NCBI GenBank assembly: GCA_016180165.1
Contig: JACPBU010000009.1
Span: forward strand, 1-13,539
Length of the DNA stretch: 13,539 nucleotides
Reading direction: 5' to 3'
Origin: Candidatus Woesearchaeota archaeon
Lineage (GTDB): Archaea; Nanobdellota; Nanobdellia; Woesearchaeales; JACPBV01
This document shows positions 7,098 through 13,499 of the stretch, one piece after another. Made by a program: the position numbers and the translations under genes. Within the stretch, counting starts at the first letter, position 1. Each line of letters begins with the position of its first letter. The notes under the pieces are model-generated. The model did no database searches and was not told where the DNA came from. It saw nothing but the letters and a program-made list of their open reading frames with translations.

Positions 7098-7793
7098 TTA
7101 TAGCCGTATCTCAATCTTGCCAAAAAACGGCCTGAGCAATTCCCTAAAATCGTTGAGATCTTTCTCAGAATAAGCCTGCTCTTTATAGAATGATGTGTCC
7201 ATAAGGTCCCCCATCGGCTTGAACTGCTGGAGGCAGTATTTTTTCGCCCCCCTGATCCATGCCGCAATCTCAAGGAAATCGCTCTCTTTGACGATTGCGG
7301 GAAGGGAGGTTGTCCGGAATTCATACTCTACCCCGCTGCCCATCATCAATTTGGCAGTTTCTTTTATGGCTTCAATATCTGCTTTTGCACCGGCCGCAAT
7401 CGCATACCCTGAAGGGGAAGCCTTGATGTCCATGGCGATGTAGTCCAGGAGTTTATCATCAACCAACTCCTTGAGCATCTTTGGGTTTGTTCCGTTGGTG
7501 TCCAGCTTGACAAGAAATCCGAGCGCCTTTATTTTTTTTATAAAATCCGGCAGATCCTTGTGAATTGTCGGCTCGCCCCCGGTGATAACAACGCCATCCA
7601 GTTTGCCTTTTCTGGTTCCGAGGAAAGAAAATATATCTTCCTGAGAAATTTCAGGAAGCTTTGTGCTGTTAGTTGCAAGCGGCTTATTGTAGCAGTAAGG
7701 GCATCTCCAGGGGCAGCCTGCTGTGAAAACGATGGCAGCAAGCTGGCCGGGGAAGTCCAGCAATGTCAACGGCTGAAAACCTTTGATGATCAT
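7098..7793 (-). CDS. nrdG: Anaerobic ribonucleotide reductase activating protein (radical SAM)
   Basis: NrdG cleaves S-adenosylmethionine at a [4Fe-4S] cluster to install the glycyl radical on class III ribonucleotide reductase. The cluster motif is CPWRCPYC (Cys27, Cys31, Cys34), preceded by LTLLDFPG and IVFTAGC as in the NrdG2 / pyruvate-formate-lyase-activase-like subgroup. A GGEP motif (72-75), LDTNGTNP and a DIKA strand follow. At 231 residues it has the usual NrdG2 length. The ATG at 7793 is preferred over the GTG at 7802 because GGAG lies 8 nt upstream and the ATG overlaps the stop of a small upstream ORF (ATGA). It is last in the nrd operon, after the two NrdD chains it should serve. 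Confidence 0.93.
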   Translation of the reverse strand: MIIKGFQPLTLLDFPGQLAAIVFTAGCPWRCPYCYNKPLATNSTKLPEISQEDIFSFLGTRKGKLDGVVITGGEPTIHKDLPDFIKKIKALGFLVKLDTNGTNPKMLKELVDDKLLDYIAMDIKASPSGYAIAAGAKADIEAIKETAKLMMGSGVEYEFRTTSLPAIVKESDFLEIAAWIRGAKKYCLQQFKPMGDLMDTSFYKEQAYSEKDLNDFRELLRPFFGKIEIRL

Positions 7794-7870
7794 AGCCAGC
7801 ACTCCAGCCCATCGGCTCTTTCTGAGCAGAATATCCCGATATCCTTGTTATCGGTTTGCTTGCGGTCCAT
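7790..7870 (-). CDS. Possible 26-residue small protein coupled to nrdG
   Basis: An ATG at 7870 opens 26 codons (MDRKQTDNKDIGIFCSERAD then GLECWL) whose TGA overlaps the nrdG ATG as ATGA, a classic translational-coupling geometry. It has two Cys, in IFCSE and LECWL. A weak GAGGGG lies about 10 nt upstream of the ATG. The frame remains open further upstream to 8032, but there it overlaps the glycyl-radical ORF and looks non-natural. It may be a true micropeptide, a leader that delivers ribosomes to nrdG, or chance. I recognise no family. Confidence 0.35.
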   Translation of the reverse strand: MDRKQTDNKDIGIFCSERADGLECWL

Positions 7871-7898
7871 CAGGTTAAATCCCCTCAGCTGTAAATCT

Positions 7899-8090
7899 CT
7901 ACTCTTCCCGCAGGGGCATGCCCAAGGTGGCAAACCTGCTTGCTTCGGAGACCTTAAAGGAATATTCCTTCCTGTCTTTGAACTCTTCCTGCTTGCCCAG
8001 GTTCCATTGCTGGACGGGGCGATGATAGCCAACTACCCTGCTGAAAACTTCACAATTCTTATTGCATACTTTCTTTTCTGATTCCATCAT
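7899..8090 (-). CDS. Separate glycyl-radical domain of class III ribonucleotide reductase
   Basis: This 63-residue ORF matches the extreme C-terminus of class III NrdD: EVFSRVVGYHRPVQQWN then LGKQEEFKDRKEY. Gly21 in RVVGY is the expected radical-bearing glycine. Ahead of it is CNKNC (Cys9, Cys13), able to supply zinc ligands. A strong Shine-Dalgarno (GAGGTGAT) sits 2-5 nt before the tandem ATGs at 8090 and 8087, so it is translated on its own. It lies 87 nt after the nrdD stop, and all three frames of the gap contain stops. The large NrdD chain lacks this domain, so the two chains must assemble to form the active site. NrdG should act on this small chain. Identification rests on recalled family motifs and context. 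Confidence 0.85.
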   Translation of the reverse strand: MMESEKKVCNKNCEVFSRVVGYHRPVQQWNLGKQEEFKDRKEYSFKVSEASRFATLGMPLREE

Positions 8091-8093
8091 CAA

Positions 8094-8101
8094 TCACCTC
8101 T
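8094..8101 (-). promoter_or_regulatory. Shine-Dalgarno of the glycyl-radical ORF
   Basis: AGAGGTGA/GAGGTGAT on the minus strand is complementary to the 16S rRNA 3' end and lies immediately before ATGATG (8090/8087). It shows that the small ORF is initiated independently of nrdD. Confidence 0.7.
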
Positions 8102-8177
8102 GTTTTTTATATCGATGTTCTCCAGACAATCTTATGAAAAAAGATTTAATGCCCTATCACTTTAGTTTTAGGGTTCC

Positions 8178-11141
8178 TTATTTGCTTAATGGCTGCACAA
8201 TGCCCACTTCTTTTTCAACCGCCCCGGCTTCCATGGGCTGGTCAATCTCATGCGGGCAGGAGAAGTGCTCTCCAGCGACATAGCCATGCGTCGGGCAGAT
8301 GCTGAAGGTAGGAGTTATGGTAAAGTAAGGGAGCCTGAAGTTCTCCGCAACCCTTTTCACCAGCTTTTTGCAGGACTCTGCGTCGCTGATCTTCTCTCCG
8401 AGGAATCCGTGCAAGACTGTCCCTCCCGTGTATTTGGACTGCAGTGAGTCCTGCAGCTCGAGGGCCTCAAAGACATCCTCAGTATAGTTGACGGGCAATT
8501 GTGTGGAATTGGTGTAGTAAGGCTGGCCTTTGCCGGCAGTGATGATATCGGCATATTTCTTTCGGTCTATCCTCGCCAGCCGATAGGAGGTCCCCTCCGC
8601 AGGTGTGGCCTCAAGGTTATACATGTGCTTGGTCTCTTCCTGGAATGCTGCAAGCTTGCTGCGCATAAAATCAAGGGCCTCCATGGCAAATTCTCTCCCC
8701 TCTTTTGTCGCTGTGGTGACCTCACTGCCAAAAAAATTCTGGAGCGCCTCATTCATGCCGACAATGCCGATAGTGCTGAAGTGGTTATGGACGCTGCCGA
8801 GATACCTCTTGGAGAAGGGCATCAGCCCCTTTTCCATGTTGTGCTCTACAAGCTTTCTTTTTATCTCAAGGGAATCCCTGCCCATATCCATCAGCTTCTC
8901 GATGCGCTTGAGAAATTCCTCCTTGCTTTTGGAGAGGTAGCCGATCCTTGGCAGGTTTAAGGTGACAACACCGATGGAGCCGGTCATCTCAGCAGAACCG
9001 AACAAGCCGCCCCCTCTTGTGCGGAGCTCACGCATATCCATCTGCAGCCTGCAGCACATGCTCCTCACATCCCCCGGATTCAAGGCAGAATTGATAAAGT
9101 TCTGGAAGTAGGGGAGGCCGTATTTTGCAGTCATCTCAAACAGGAGCTTTGCGTTTTCTGAATCCCAGTCAAAGTCCCGTGTGATATTATAAGTCGGTAT
9201 CGGAAAGGTAAAGACTCTGCCTTTGGCGTCCCCCCTTGCCATGACCTCAATGAAAGCCTTGTTGATCATATCCATCTCATGCTGGCATTCGCCGTAGGAA
9301 AATTCCTTCCTTTTCCCTCCAACAACCGCTTTCTTCTTTTTCATGTCCTCGGGGCAGACCCAGTCAAGGGTGATATTGCTGAAGGGGGTATTTCCGGTAA
9401 CAAATACTGTTCCGTTCCTCCTGGCAACAAATGTCCCGTTTTCAGTAGTTGGGCACCACACTTTTCCATGATAGGCAGCCCTTGAAAGTTTTACCAGCGT
9501 GTTTTGATTCCTTATGATGTTGATTTGAGATACCCTATTTTCACGGATATTGATTGATGTCCCCCAACCCACCAAAGCGCACAATTCCTGAAGGGCATCA
9601 ACAACCCCTGTGTCTTTTGAGTAGATCCTAACTCTCCCTTTTCTTTCCCTGTGGCCATCTCCCAGGATGTAAGTCTCTAAGAACAGCTTAATCTGCGGAG
9701 CGGAAAGGCTGGCGATAAAGGGGGGTATTTGTTTTTCATTGATCGTCTCTCTCACTTTCCGGGAGCTTTCCTGGCTAAGCCTGAACCGAATCATAGGGGA
9801 TCTGCCAAATCCATGGACTCTTTTTGTTTCATCCCACCGAAAACCATTATCCTTCAGGCATGCCCTTATCTTTCTTACATTGCTGTAATTCTTTTCAGAC
9901 TGATAAATCGCCACCCTCTTCCTGTTTTCAGAAAATGTCCCTTCTGCGACAAGCCAGGCGAGCAGCTCAACTCTGGATGCAGCTATCTCTTTTTTTGATT
10001 CGGTAATTCCCGAATTGGGGACAAGTATTCCTGTCTTAAATGACATAAGAGCCTCAGCTTCCTCGAGAGCATATCCTTTGACATTGAACTTTTTTCTGAC
10101 TACCCTGTGATTGGGAGTTACCAGCTGGTCCTGCGTCCGGTTAGCAATTCTTATCAAATCGCCGCTATAGGGATAGGACTTTACTCTTGATGGCGATAGA
10201 TAGTCTATGCTTCCTGTCGCAATATTGAATGTTGCAATCTTATCTTTCTTCAGCTCAATCTCATCGCAAAATTTCCAGCCATTATCGGTCAAAGCCTGAG
10301 TGTCATCGCTGACACATTGGCCGCCCCATCTCGATGGGATGTTCATGTTGAACACAAAGCCCTGGATGGCATGATGCACCTCATCATAGGAAAGCCTGTC
10401 TGCCTTTACGAAGGGAGCAAGGTAAGTGTCAAAGCTTGAGAACGCCTGGGCGCCGGCCCATTCATTCTGCAGTGTTCCGATAAAATTTATCATCTGCCAT
10501 AATGCAGAGCCAAGATGCTTAGGGGGCGTTGATTCTGTCCTTCCCGAAACGCCATTGAAGCCTTCCTCAAGCAACTGCCGCAGGCTCCAGCCTGCACAAT
10601 AACCAGCTATGCCCATGCTCAGGTCATGGATGTGGAAATCTCCGTCGATATGAGCCTTTGCGATATGCTCTGGGTAAACCTTATTGAGCGTGTAATGCGC
10701 CATCATGCTCCCGGCAAGATGCATCAGGAGCCCGGACAGGGAATAGTTCATATTGCTGTTTTCTGCGACACGCCAGTCAGTCTTTGCAAGATAGCCGTCC
10801 ATCGTCTTCTGGACATCAAGGGCAAAGCTTTTTGCCTCACGCAATTCCTCATGCTGCTTCCTGTAGAGGATGTAGGCTTTGGCTGCTTCAGGCTCTTTTT
10901 CGAGGATGAGCGTCCTTTCGACAAGGTCCTGGATGCTTTCGACGCTTGGCAGGCCATTGTCCCGGAAAAACAATTCCAGGATGTCAAAGACCTTTTTAGC
11001 AATCTCTCCAGCCCTTTCAGGGTTATCCTTGCCGACTGCCTTGAAAGCACGGTCAACCGCATTGATGATCTTGCTCTCTTCAAAGAGGACGATAGAGCCA
11101 TTTCTTTTCTTAACCCGCTTAATAATATAAGATTCTGCCAT
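8178..11141 (-). CDS. nrdD: Anaerobic (class III) ribonucleoside-triphosphate reductase, large chain, with intein and without the glycyl-radical domain
   Basis: NrdD reduces ribonucleotides to deoxyribonucleotides without oxygen. The ORF is 987 residues; removing the 309-residue intein (276-584) leaves 678. Residues 3-100 are an ATP cone (SYIIKRVKKRNGSIVLFEES). The barrel carries HIHDLSMG, NMNIPSRWGGQ joined to TPFSNITLDWVCP after splicing, and the CC pair at 696-697 in RSMCCRLQMD. The C-terminus has SICPTHGYVAGEH and SCPHE (Cys949, Cys962), part of the usual zinc ribbon, but the fourth Cys is missing. The chain ends at VGIVQPLSK with no RVxGY glycyl-radical motif, which is in the next ORF. 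The ATG at 11141 is chosen over the GTG at 11150 because GGTGAT lies 6 nt upstream. A TATA box and two NrdR-like boxes precede it. Confidence 0.95.
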   Translation of the reverse strand: MAESYIIKRVKKRNGSIVLFEESKIINAVDRAFKAVGKDNPERAGEIAKKVFDILELFFRDNGLPSVESIQDLVERTLILEKEPEAAKAYILYRKQHEELREAKSFALDVQKTMDGYLAKTDWRVAENSNMNYSLSGLLMHLAGSMMAHYTLNKVYPEHIAKAHIDGDFHIHDLSMGIAGYCAGWSLRQLLEEGFNGVSGRTESTPPKHLGSALWQMINFIGTLQNEWAGAQAFSSFDTYLAPFVKADRLSYDEVHHAIQGFVFNMNIPSRWGGQCVSDDTQALTDNGWKFCDEIELKKDKIATFNIATGSIDYLSPSRVKSYPYSGDLIRIANRTQDQLVTPNHRVVRKKFNVKGYALEEAEALMSFKTGILVPNSGITESKKEIAASRVELLAWLVAEGTFSENRKRVAIYQSEKNYSNVRKIRACLKDNGFRWDETKRVHGFGRSPMIRFRLSQESSRKVRETINEKQIPPFIASLSAPQIKLFLETYILGDGHRERKGRVRIYSKDTGVVDALQELCALVGWGTSINIRENRVSQINIIRNQNTLVKLSRAAYHGKVWCPTTENGTFVARRNGTVFVTGNTPFSNITLDWVCPEDMKKKKAVVGGKRKEFSYGECQHEMDMINKAFIEVMARGDAKGRVFTFPIPTYNITRDFDWDSENAKLLFEMTAKYGLPYFQNFINSALNPGDVRSMCCRLQMDMRELRTRGGGLFGSAEMTGSIGVVTLNLPRIGYLSKSKEEFLKRIEKLMDMGRDSLEIKRKLVEHNMEKGLMPFSKRYLGSVHNHFSTIGIVGMNEALQNFFGSEVTTATKEGREFAMEALDFMRSKLAAFQEETKHMYNLEATPAEGTSYRLARIDRKKYADIITAGKGQPYYTNSTQLPVNYTEDVFEALELQDSLQSKYTGGTVLHGFLGEKISDAESCKKLVKRVAENFRLPYFTITPTFSICPTHGYVAGEHFSCPHEIDQPMEAGAVEKEVGIVQPLSK
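9390..10316 (-). mobile_element. Intein with LAGLIDADG homing endonuclease inside NrdD
   Basis: The intein is 309 residues, inserted between Gln and Thr of the conserved RWGGQ/TPFSNIT segment. It begins with Cys1 (CVSDDTQALTDNGWKF, block A) and has TPNH at 67-70 (block B). Block F/G is GKVWCPTTENG, then TFVARRNGTVFVTGN. It ends in Asn309 followed by Thr+1, all as needed for splicing. The penultimate residue is Gly rather than the usual His, and block F has Cys where Asp is common. Two LAGLIDADG-type motifs are present: LLAWLVAEG (118-126) and FLETYILGDG (212-221), each keeping an acidic residue. The endonuclease may therefore be active and the element mobile. Confidence 0.93.
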
Positions 11142-11142
11142 C

Positions 11143-11152
11143 TCAATCACCT
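11143..11152 (-). promoter_or_regulatory. Shine-Dalgarno that decides the nrdD start
   Basis: AAGGTGATTG on the minus strand contains GGTGAT 6 nt before the ATG at 11141. The same motif context precedes the glycyl-radical ORF. Confidence 0.65.
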
Positions 11153-11176
11153 TTTTTCATTCTTAGAATAAATCGG

Positions 11177-11192
11177 ATACAAAATGTTGTGT
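11177..11192. promoter_or_regulatory. NrdR-box-like site 1 (proximal)
   Basis: ATACAAAATGTTGTGT matches 13 of 16 positions of the NrdR consensus as I recall it (ACACWATATATWGTGT) and is an imperfect palindrome. It lies between the predicted nrdD transcription start and the start codon. The NrdR regulator itself is not encoded in this window. Confidence 0.55.
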
Positions 11193-11208
11193 CCAACTCA
11201 GGATACAA

Positions 11209-11224
11209 ACACAACAGGTTGTGG
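11209..11224. promoter_or_regulatory. NrdR-box-like site 2 (distal)
   Basis: ACACAACAGGTTGTGG matches 12 of 16 positions of the recalled NrdR consensus. It starts exactly 32 bp from site 1, leaving a 16-bp linker; tandem NrdR boxes are normally spaced about three helical turns apart. It covers the predicted transcription start (about 11219), a position suited to repression. Confidence 0.55.
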
Positions 11225-11240
11225 TAAGGTGTTTGCTATT

Positions 11241-11250
11241 ATTTAAATAT
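11241..11250 (-). promoter_or_regulatory. TATA box of the nrd operon
   Basis: ATATTTAAAT on the minus strand is a good archaeal TATA box. It predicts a transcription start near 11219 and a leader of about 78 nt before the nrdD ATG, unlike the leaderless neighbours. Confidence 0.5.
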
Positions 11251-11270
11251 TTGTATTGTAGAGAATATAG

Positions 11271-11289
11271 GTCGGCTGGAATTTTTTCC
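11271..11289 (-). terminator. Possible hairpin after the dehydrogenase gene
   Basis: About 50 nt beyond the stop at 11338 on the minus strand, GCTGG..CCAGC with inner GAA/TTC pairing forms a stem of about 7 bp around an A-rich loop. No T run follows it, so support is weak. Confidence 0.2.
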
Positions 11290-11337
11290 CAGCAATGCGA
11301 AATTCGGACTAAAGCTGATTGATAATCTGCTTTCGGA

Positions 11338-12342
11338 TCAAACCTGGTTGACCTTCTTTTTTTTTAAAAAAGACCCGATTGTCTGGACGGTGGTATCGAG
11401 GATCCTCTCCAGCGCTTCCTGGCTGTAAAAGGCAATATGGGGCGTAAACACTACATTGTCTTTCTGTAGGATAAGATGGTCTTTTGCCAGCTGATGCAGC
11501 GCTTTGGTGTTTTTCGGCTCATGGAGAATCTGCTTCTCTTCCTTAATCAGCTCCTCTCCCTCGATGACGTCAAGGCCGGCTCCGCTAACAGTGCCTTTAT
11601 CAAGTGCTTCCAGAAGTGCGCTGGATTCAATCACGCTCCCCCTTGAGGTGTTGATAAGTATCGCCCCTTTTTTTATTGTGTGAATATTTCTTTTATTGAT
11701 GAGATGGTTGGTCTGGTTGTTTGAAGGGACATGGAGGGTGATGATGTCGGAGCTTTTCAGGAGCTCACCAAGCGGGACATAGCTGAAGCCAAGCACCTCT
11801 GCAAGAAAATTATTCTGAAAAGCGTCATATGCCACTACTTCCATACCAAAACCTTTTGCGATCCTGATGACATGGAGGCCTATCTTTCCTGCTCCTATGA
11901 CGCCCAAGGTCTTGCCCTTCAGGTCAAATCCTTTCAGCCCTTCGATCGAATAATCCTGGCGCATCGACCTCACATAGGCTTTGTGGACATTCCTTGAAAG
12001 GCTCAGGATGAGGGCGAAGGTGTGTTCTGCGACGGTATTCTCCCCGTAAGAGGGGACATTAGCCACTGTTATCCCTTTCTTTTTGCAGGCTCCAATATCA
12101 ATGTGGTCATACCCCGTTGACCTTGTGGCAATGAGCTTTAGGAGGGGAAGCTTGTTTAGAATGTCCTTTGAAATTTTTGAATAGATGAAGATTGAAATTA
12201 TGGCGGCGCCTTTTGCCCTGCCTGCATTCTCTTCAGATAAAGGGGCTTCTGAGAACATCAGCGGATGCCCCTTTAGGCGCCTCTTTAGGAATTCTTTTTC
12301 CCAGCCCTTTACCTCAAAGATTGCTATCTTTAGCTTTGGCAT
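11338..12342 (-). CDS. NAD-dependent D-2-hydroxyacid dehydrogenase, D-lactate dehydrogenase-like
   Basis: The protein is 334 residues from the ATG at 12342. It has the two-domain D-2-hydroxyacid dehydrogenase pattern: an N-terminal substrate domain with STGYDHIDIGACKKKGI and SYGENTVAEHTFALIL, then a Rossmann domain with GVIGAGKIG (148-155). Asp173 at the end of the second strand (AYDAF) favours NAD over NADP. Catalytic residues are Arg234 (NTSRGS), Glu263 (GLDVIEGEE) and His302 (TPHIAFYS). The EGE form and the longer stretch between Glu and His resemble D-lactate dehydrogenases more than glycerate or phosphoglycerate dehydrogenases. It probably interconverts pyruvate and D-lactate in the cytoplasm, giving a fermentative NADH outlet; the exact substrate is inferred. 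The TTG at 12345 is an alternative start, but the TATA at 12365-12372 supports the ATG. Confidence 0.88.
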   Translation of the reverse strand: MPKLKIAIFEVKGWEKEFLKRRLKGHPLMFSEAPLSEENAGRAKGAAIISIFIYSKISKDILNKLPLLKLIATRSTGYDHIDIGACKKKGITVANVPSYGENTVAEHTFALILSLSRNVHKAYVRSMRQDYSIEGLKGFDLKGKTLGVIGAGKIGLHVIRIAKGFGMEVVAYDAFQNNFLAEVLGFSYVPLGELLKSSDIITLHVPSNNQTNHLINKRNIHTIKKGAILINTSRGSVIESSALLEALDKGTVSGAGLDVIEGEELIKEEKQILHEPKNTKALHQLAKDHLILQKDNVVFTPHIAFYSQEALERILDTTVQTIGSFLKKKKVNQV

Positions 12343-12364
12343 CAAGCTGCCTTGAGCAAATATC

Positions 12365-12372
12365 TATTTAAG
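12365..12372 (-). promoter_or_regulatory. TATA box of the dehydrogenase gene
   Basis: CTTAAATA on the minus strand is centred about 26 nt upstream of the ATG at 12342, the expected distance for a leaderless archaeal start. Confidence 0.55.
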
Positions 12373-12459
12373 GCTTATCATTTTTGGCATTAATATTCCA
12401 ACATAACAGCAAATCTCATTAATTATGGAACATAAATAATGCTTTGCATTTTATAGTGC

Positions 12460-12480
12460 TCAAAAACCTTTGGTTTTTGA
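12460..12480. terminator. Perfect 9-bp hairpin in intergenic DNA
   Basis: TCAAAAACC, loop TTT, GGTTTTTGA: a perfect 9-bp inverted repeat with T5 inside either arm. It lies 126 nt beyond the stop of the 12606-13499 gene and about 90 nt upstream of the dehydrogenase promoter. It could terminate the former or bind a regulator. Confidence 0.35.
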
Positions 12481-12501
12481 CACCTTTGTGAATTTTGATA
12501 G

Positions 12502-12589
12502 GATAGTAAATTGCATATAAAAAGATTCAATATCTGTGCAATTTAATCAGGGCAAGGACCCTTGTTATATCTCTGTGCAATTTACTATC
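12502..12589. repeat. 14-bp perfect inverted repeat
   Basis: GATAGTAAATTGCA (12502-12515) and its exact reverse complement TGCAATTTACTATC (12576-12589) flank about 60 bp. The right arm lies inside the second copy of the direct repeat at 12534-12609. Confidence 0.6.
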
Positions 12590-12609
12590 AGGGCAGGGCC
12601 CCTTGTTAT
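12534..12609. repeat. Direct repeat of 35-37 bp, two copies
   Basis: Copy A (12534-12568) and copy B (12573-12609) both begin CTGTGCAATTTA and end CCTTGTTAT. They differ by a 2-nt indel and two substitutions, and only 4 nt separate them. Each has a GC-rich near-palindromic core (CAAGGACCCTTG in A, AGGGCCCCT in B). Copy B covers the stop codon of the 12606-13499 gene. The remainder of the 12346-12605 gap is A/T-rich with no ORF that I would defend. Confidence 0.65.
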
Positions 12610-13499
12610 TGAACGCCGGGTTTTGGTGCCCATATGCACGGGGAAATGCTTAATTTGCCATCTTTTGCCCACTGCTCAAGAACTTTCACAATAGCTTTCT
12701 GTTCTGATGCAAATCCTCCAGCACCAAAACGAAAAGAATGCCAGCTTAGAATCATCCTCCCATAATATTCGGGAGAGCGAAGGAACACACCTTTCAATCT
12801 GGATTGAATCTCATCTGAATCATTATAACCCCCAAAATGGGGAAGCATCTCTGTGAAGGCCAAAAATTCAGCGACCGGCGGGGATACAAACTTAAACCGC
12901 TTATGTTTCCCAACTGGGACTCCTGTGATTATAGAGAACCTATTCTCTGCATAATCAAGGGCTTTTAAAATCCTCAAATCCCTTCTGGCATCTCCTGCAG
13001 CCAACATTTTTGAATCCGGCTCAACTCCTGCATGTTTCCATATAGCTTCCTCAAGTCCTCGCAGGGGGATATATCTTTGACCGTCCACCAAATATTTTAC
13101 TGCAAAAGGCCGGCATATTTCGTGAAGACCAACGAGGGATTTCGACCCAGAATCAAAAATTGAGCGATAGAACTCCCTTTCATTGGGGAACTTATCCCTT
13201 AAGTCCGAGGCAAGGCGTTGTGTGAACTTTTCCAGCATATGATAAACATTTTGGCCAACTCCAACTTTATTCAGAAGCAGATAGGCAGCTGGCTGAAAGA
13301 GCTGAGGGTCACGAATGAACCAAGGCAGCGCCTCAAAGCCAAGCCTGCCCAATGTTTCCTCGGACAGGGCTTTTGCCCTCTGGTGAGTAAAATCATCTAT
13401 TCTTATATCCTCGAATGACTCTTTCTGCAATGCGGCCTCAGGGAAATAAGCTCTTATAAAGCCATCAGACAAAGGGCTTTGCATGGAAATTTTTGGCAT
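12606..13499 (-). CDS. Hypothetical protein, 297 residues
   Basis: I do not recognise this protein. It looks soluble and mainly helical: no signal peptide or membrane helix, many charged residues, and predicted-helix-like stretches such as VYHMLEKFTQRLASDLRDKF and RRDLRILKALDYAENRF. A C-terminal part is rich in aromatic residues and Gly (YYGRMILSWHSFRFGAGGF). The ATG at 13499 is preceded two codons upstream by an in-frame TAG, so the gene is complete in the window; the ATG at 13484 is an alternative. No clear TATA or Shine-Dalgarno is seen in the 40 nt available upstream. The stop codon lies in a direct-repeat copy, so the C-terminus may have been set by that repeat. Confidence 0.7.
   Translation of the reverse strand: MPKISMQSPLSDGFIRAYFPEAALQKESFEDIRIDDFTHQRAKALSEETLGRLGFEALPWFIRDPQLFQPAAYLLLNKVGVGQNVYHMLEKFTQRLASDLRDKFPNEREFYRSIFDSGSKSLVGLHEICRPFAVKYLVDGQRYIPLRGLEEAIWKHAGVEPDSKMLAAGDARRDLRILKALDYAENRFSIITGVPVGKHKRFKFVSPPVAEFLAFTEMLPHFGGYNDSDEIQSRLKGVFLRSPEYYGRMILSWHSFRFGAGGFASEQKAIVKVLEQWAKDGKLSISPCIWAPKPGVQ

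Noticed and set aside
7790..8032. 80-codon version of the small ORF upstream of nrdG
   Set aside because: Its first two thirds overlap the glycyl-radical ORF in another frame and have an unnatural Pro/Ser/Arg-rich composition. Only the last 26 codons have a plausible local start.
8091..8177. NrdD and the glycyl-radical ORF as one frameshifted gene
   Set aside because: The 87-nt gap has stop codons in all three minus-strand frames, and the small ORF has its own strong Shine-Dalgarno.
12534..12609. CRISPR array
   Set aside because: There are only two copies with 4 nt between them; no spacers of useful length and no cas genes nearby.
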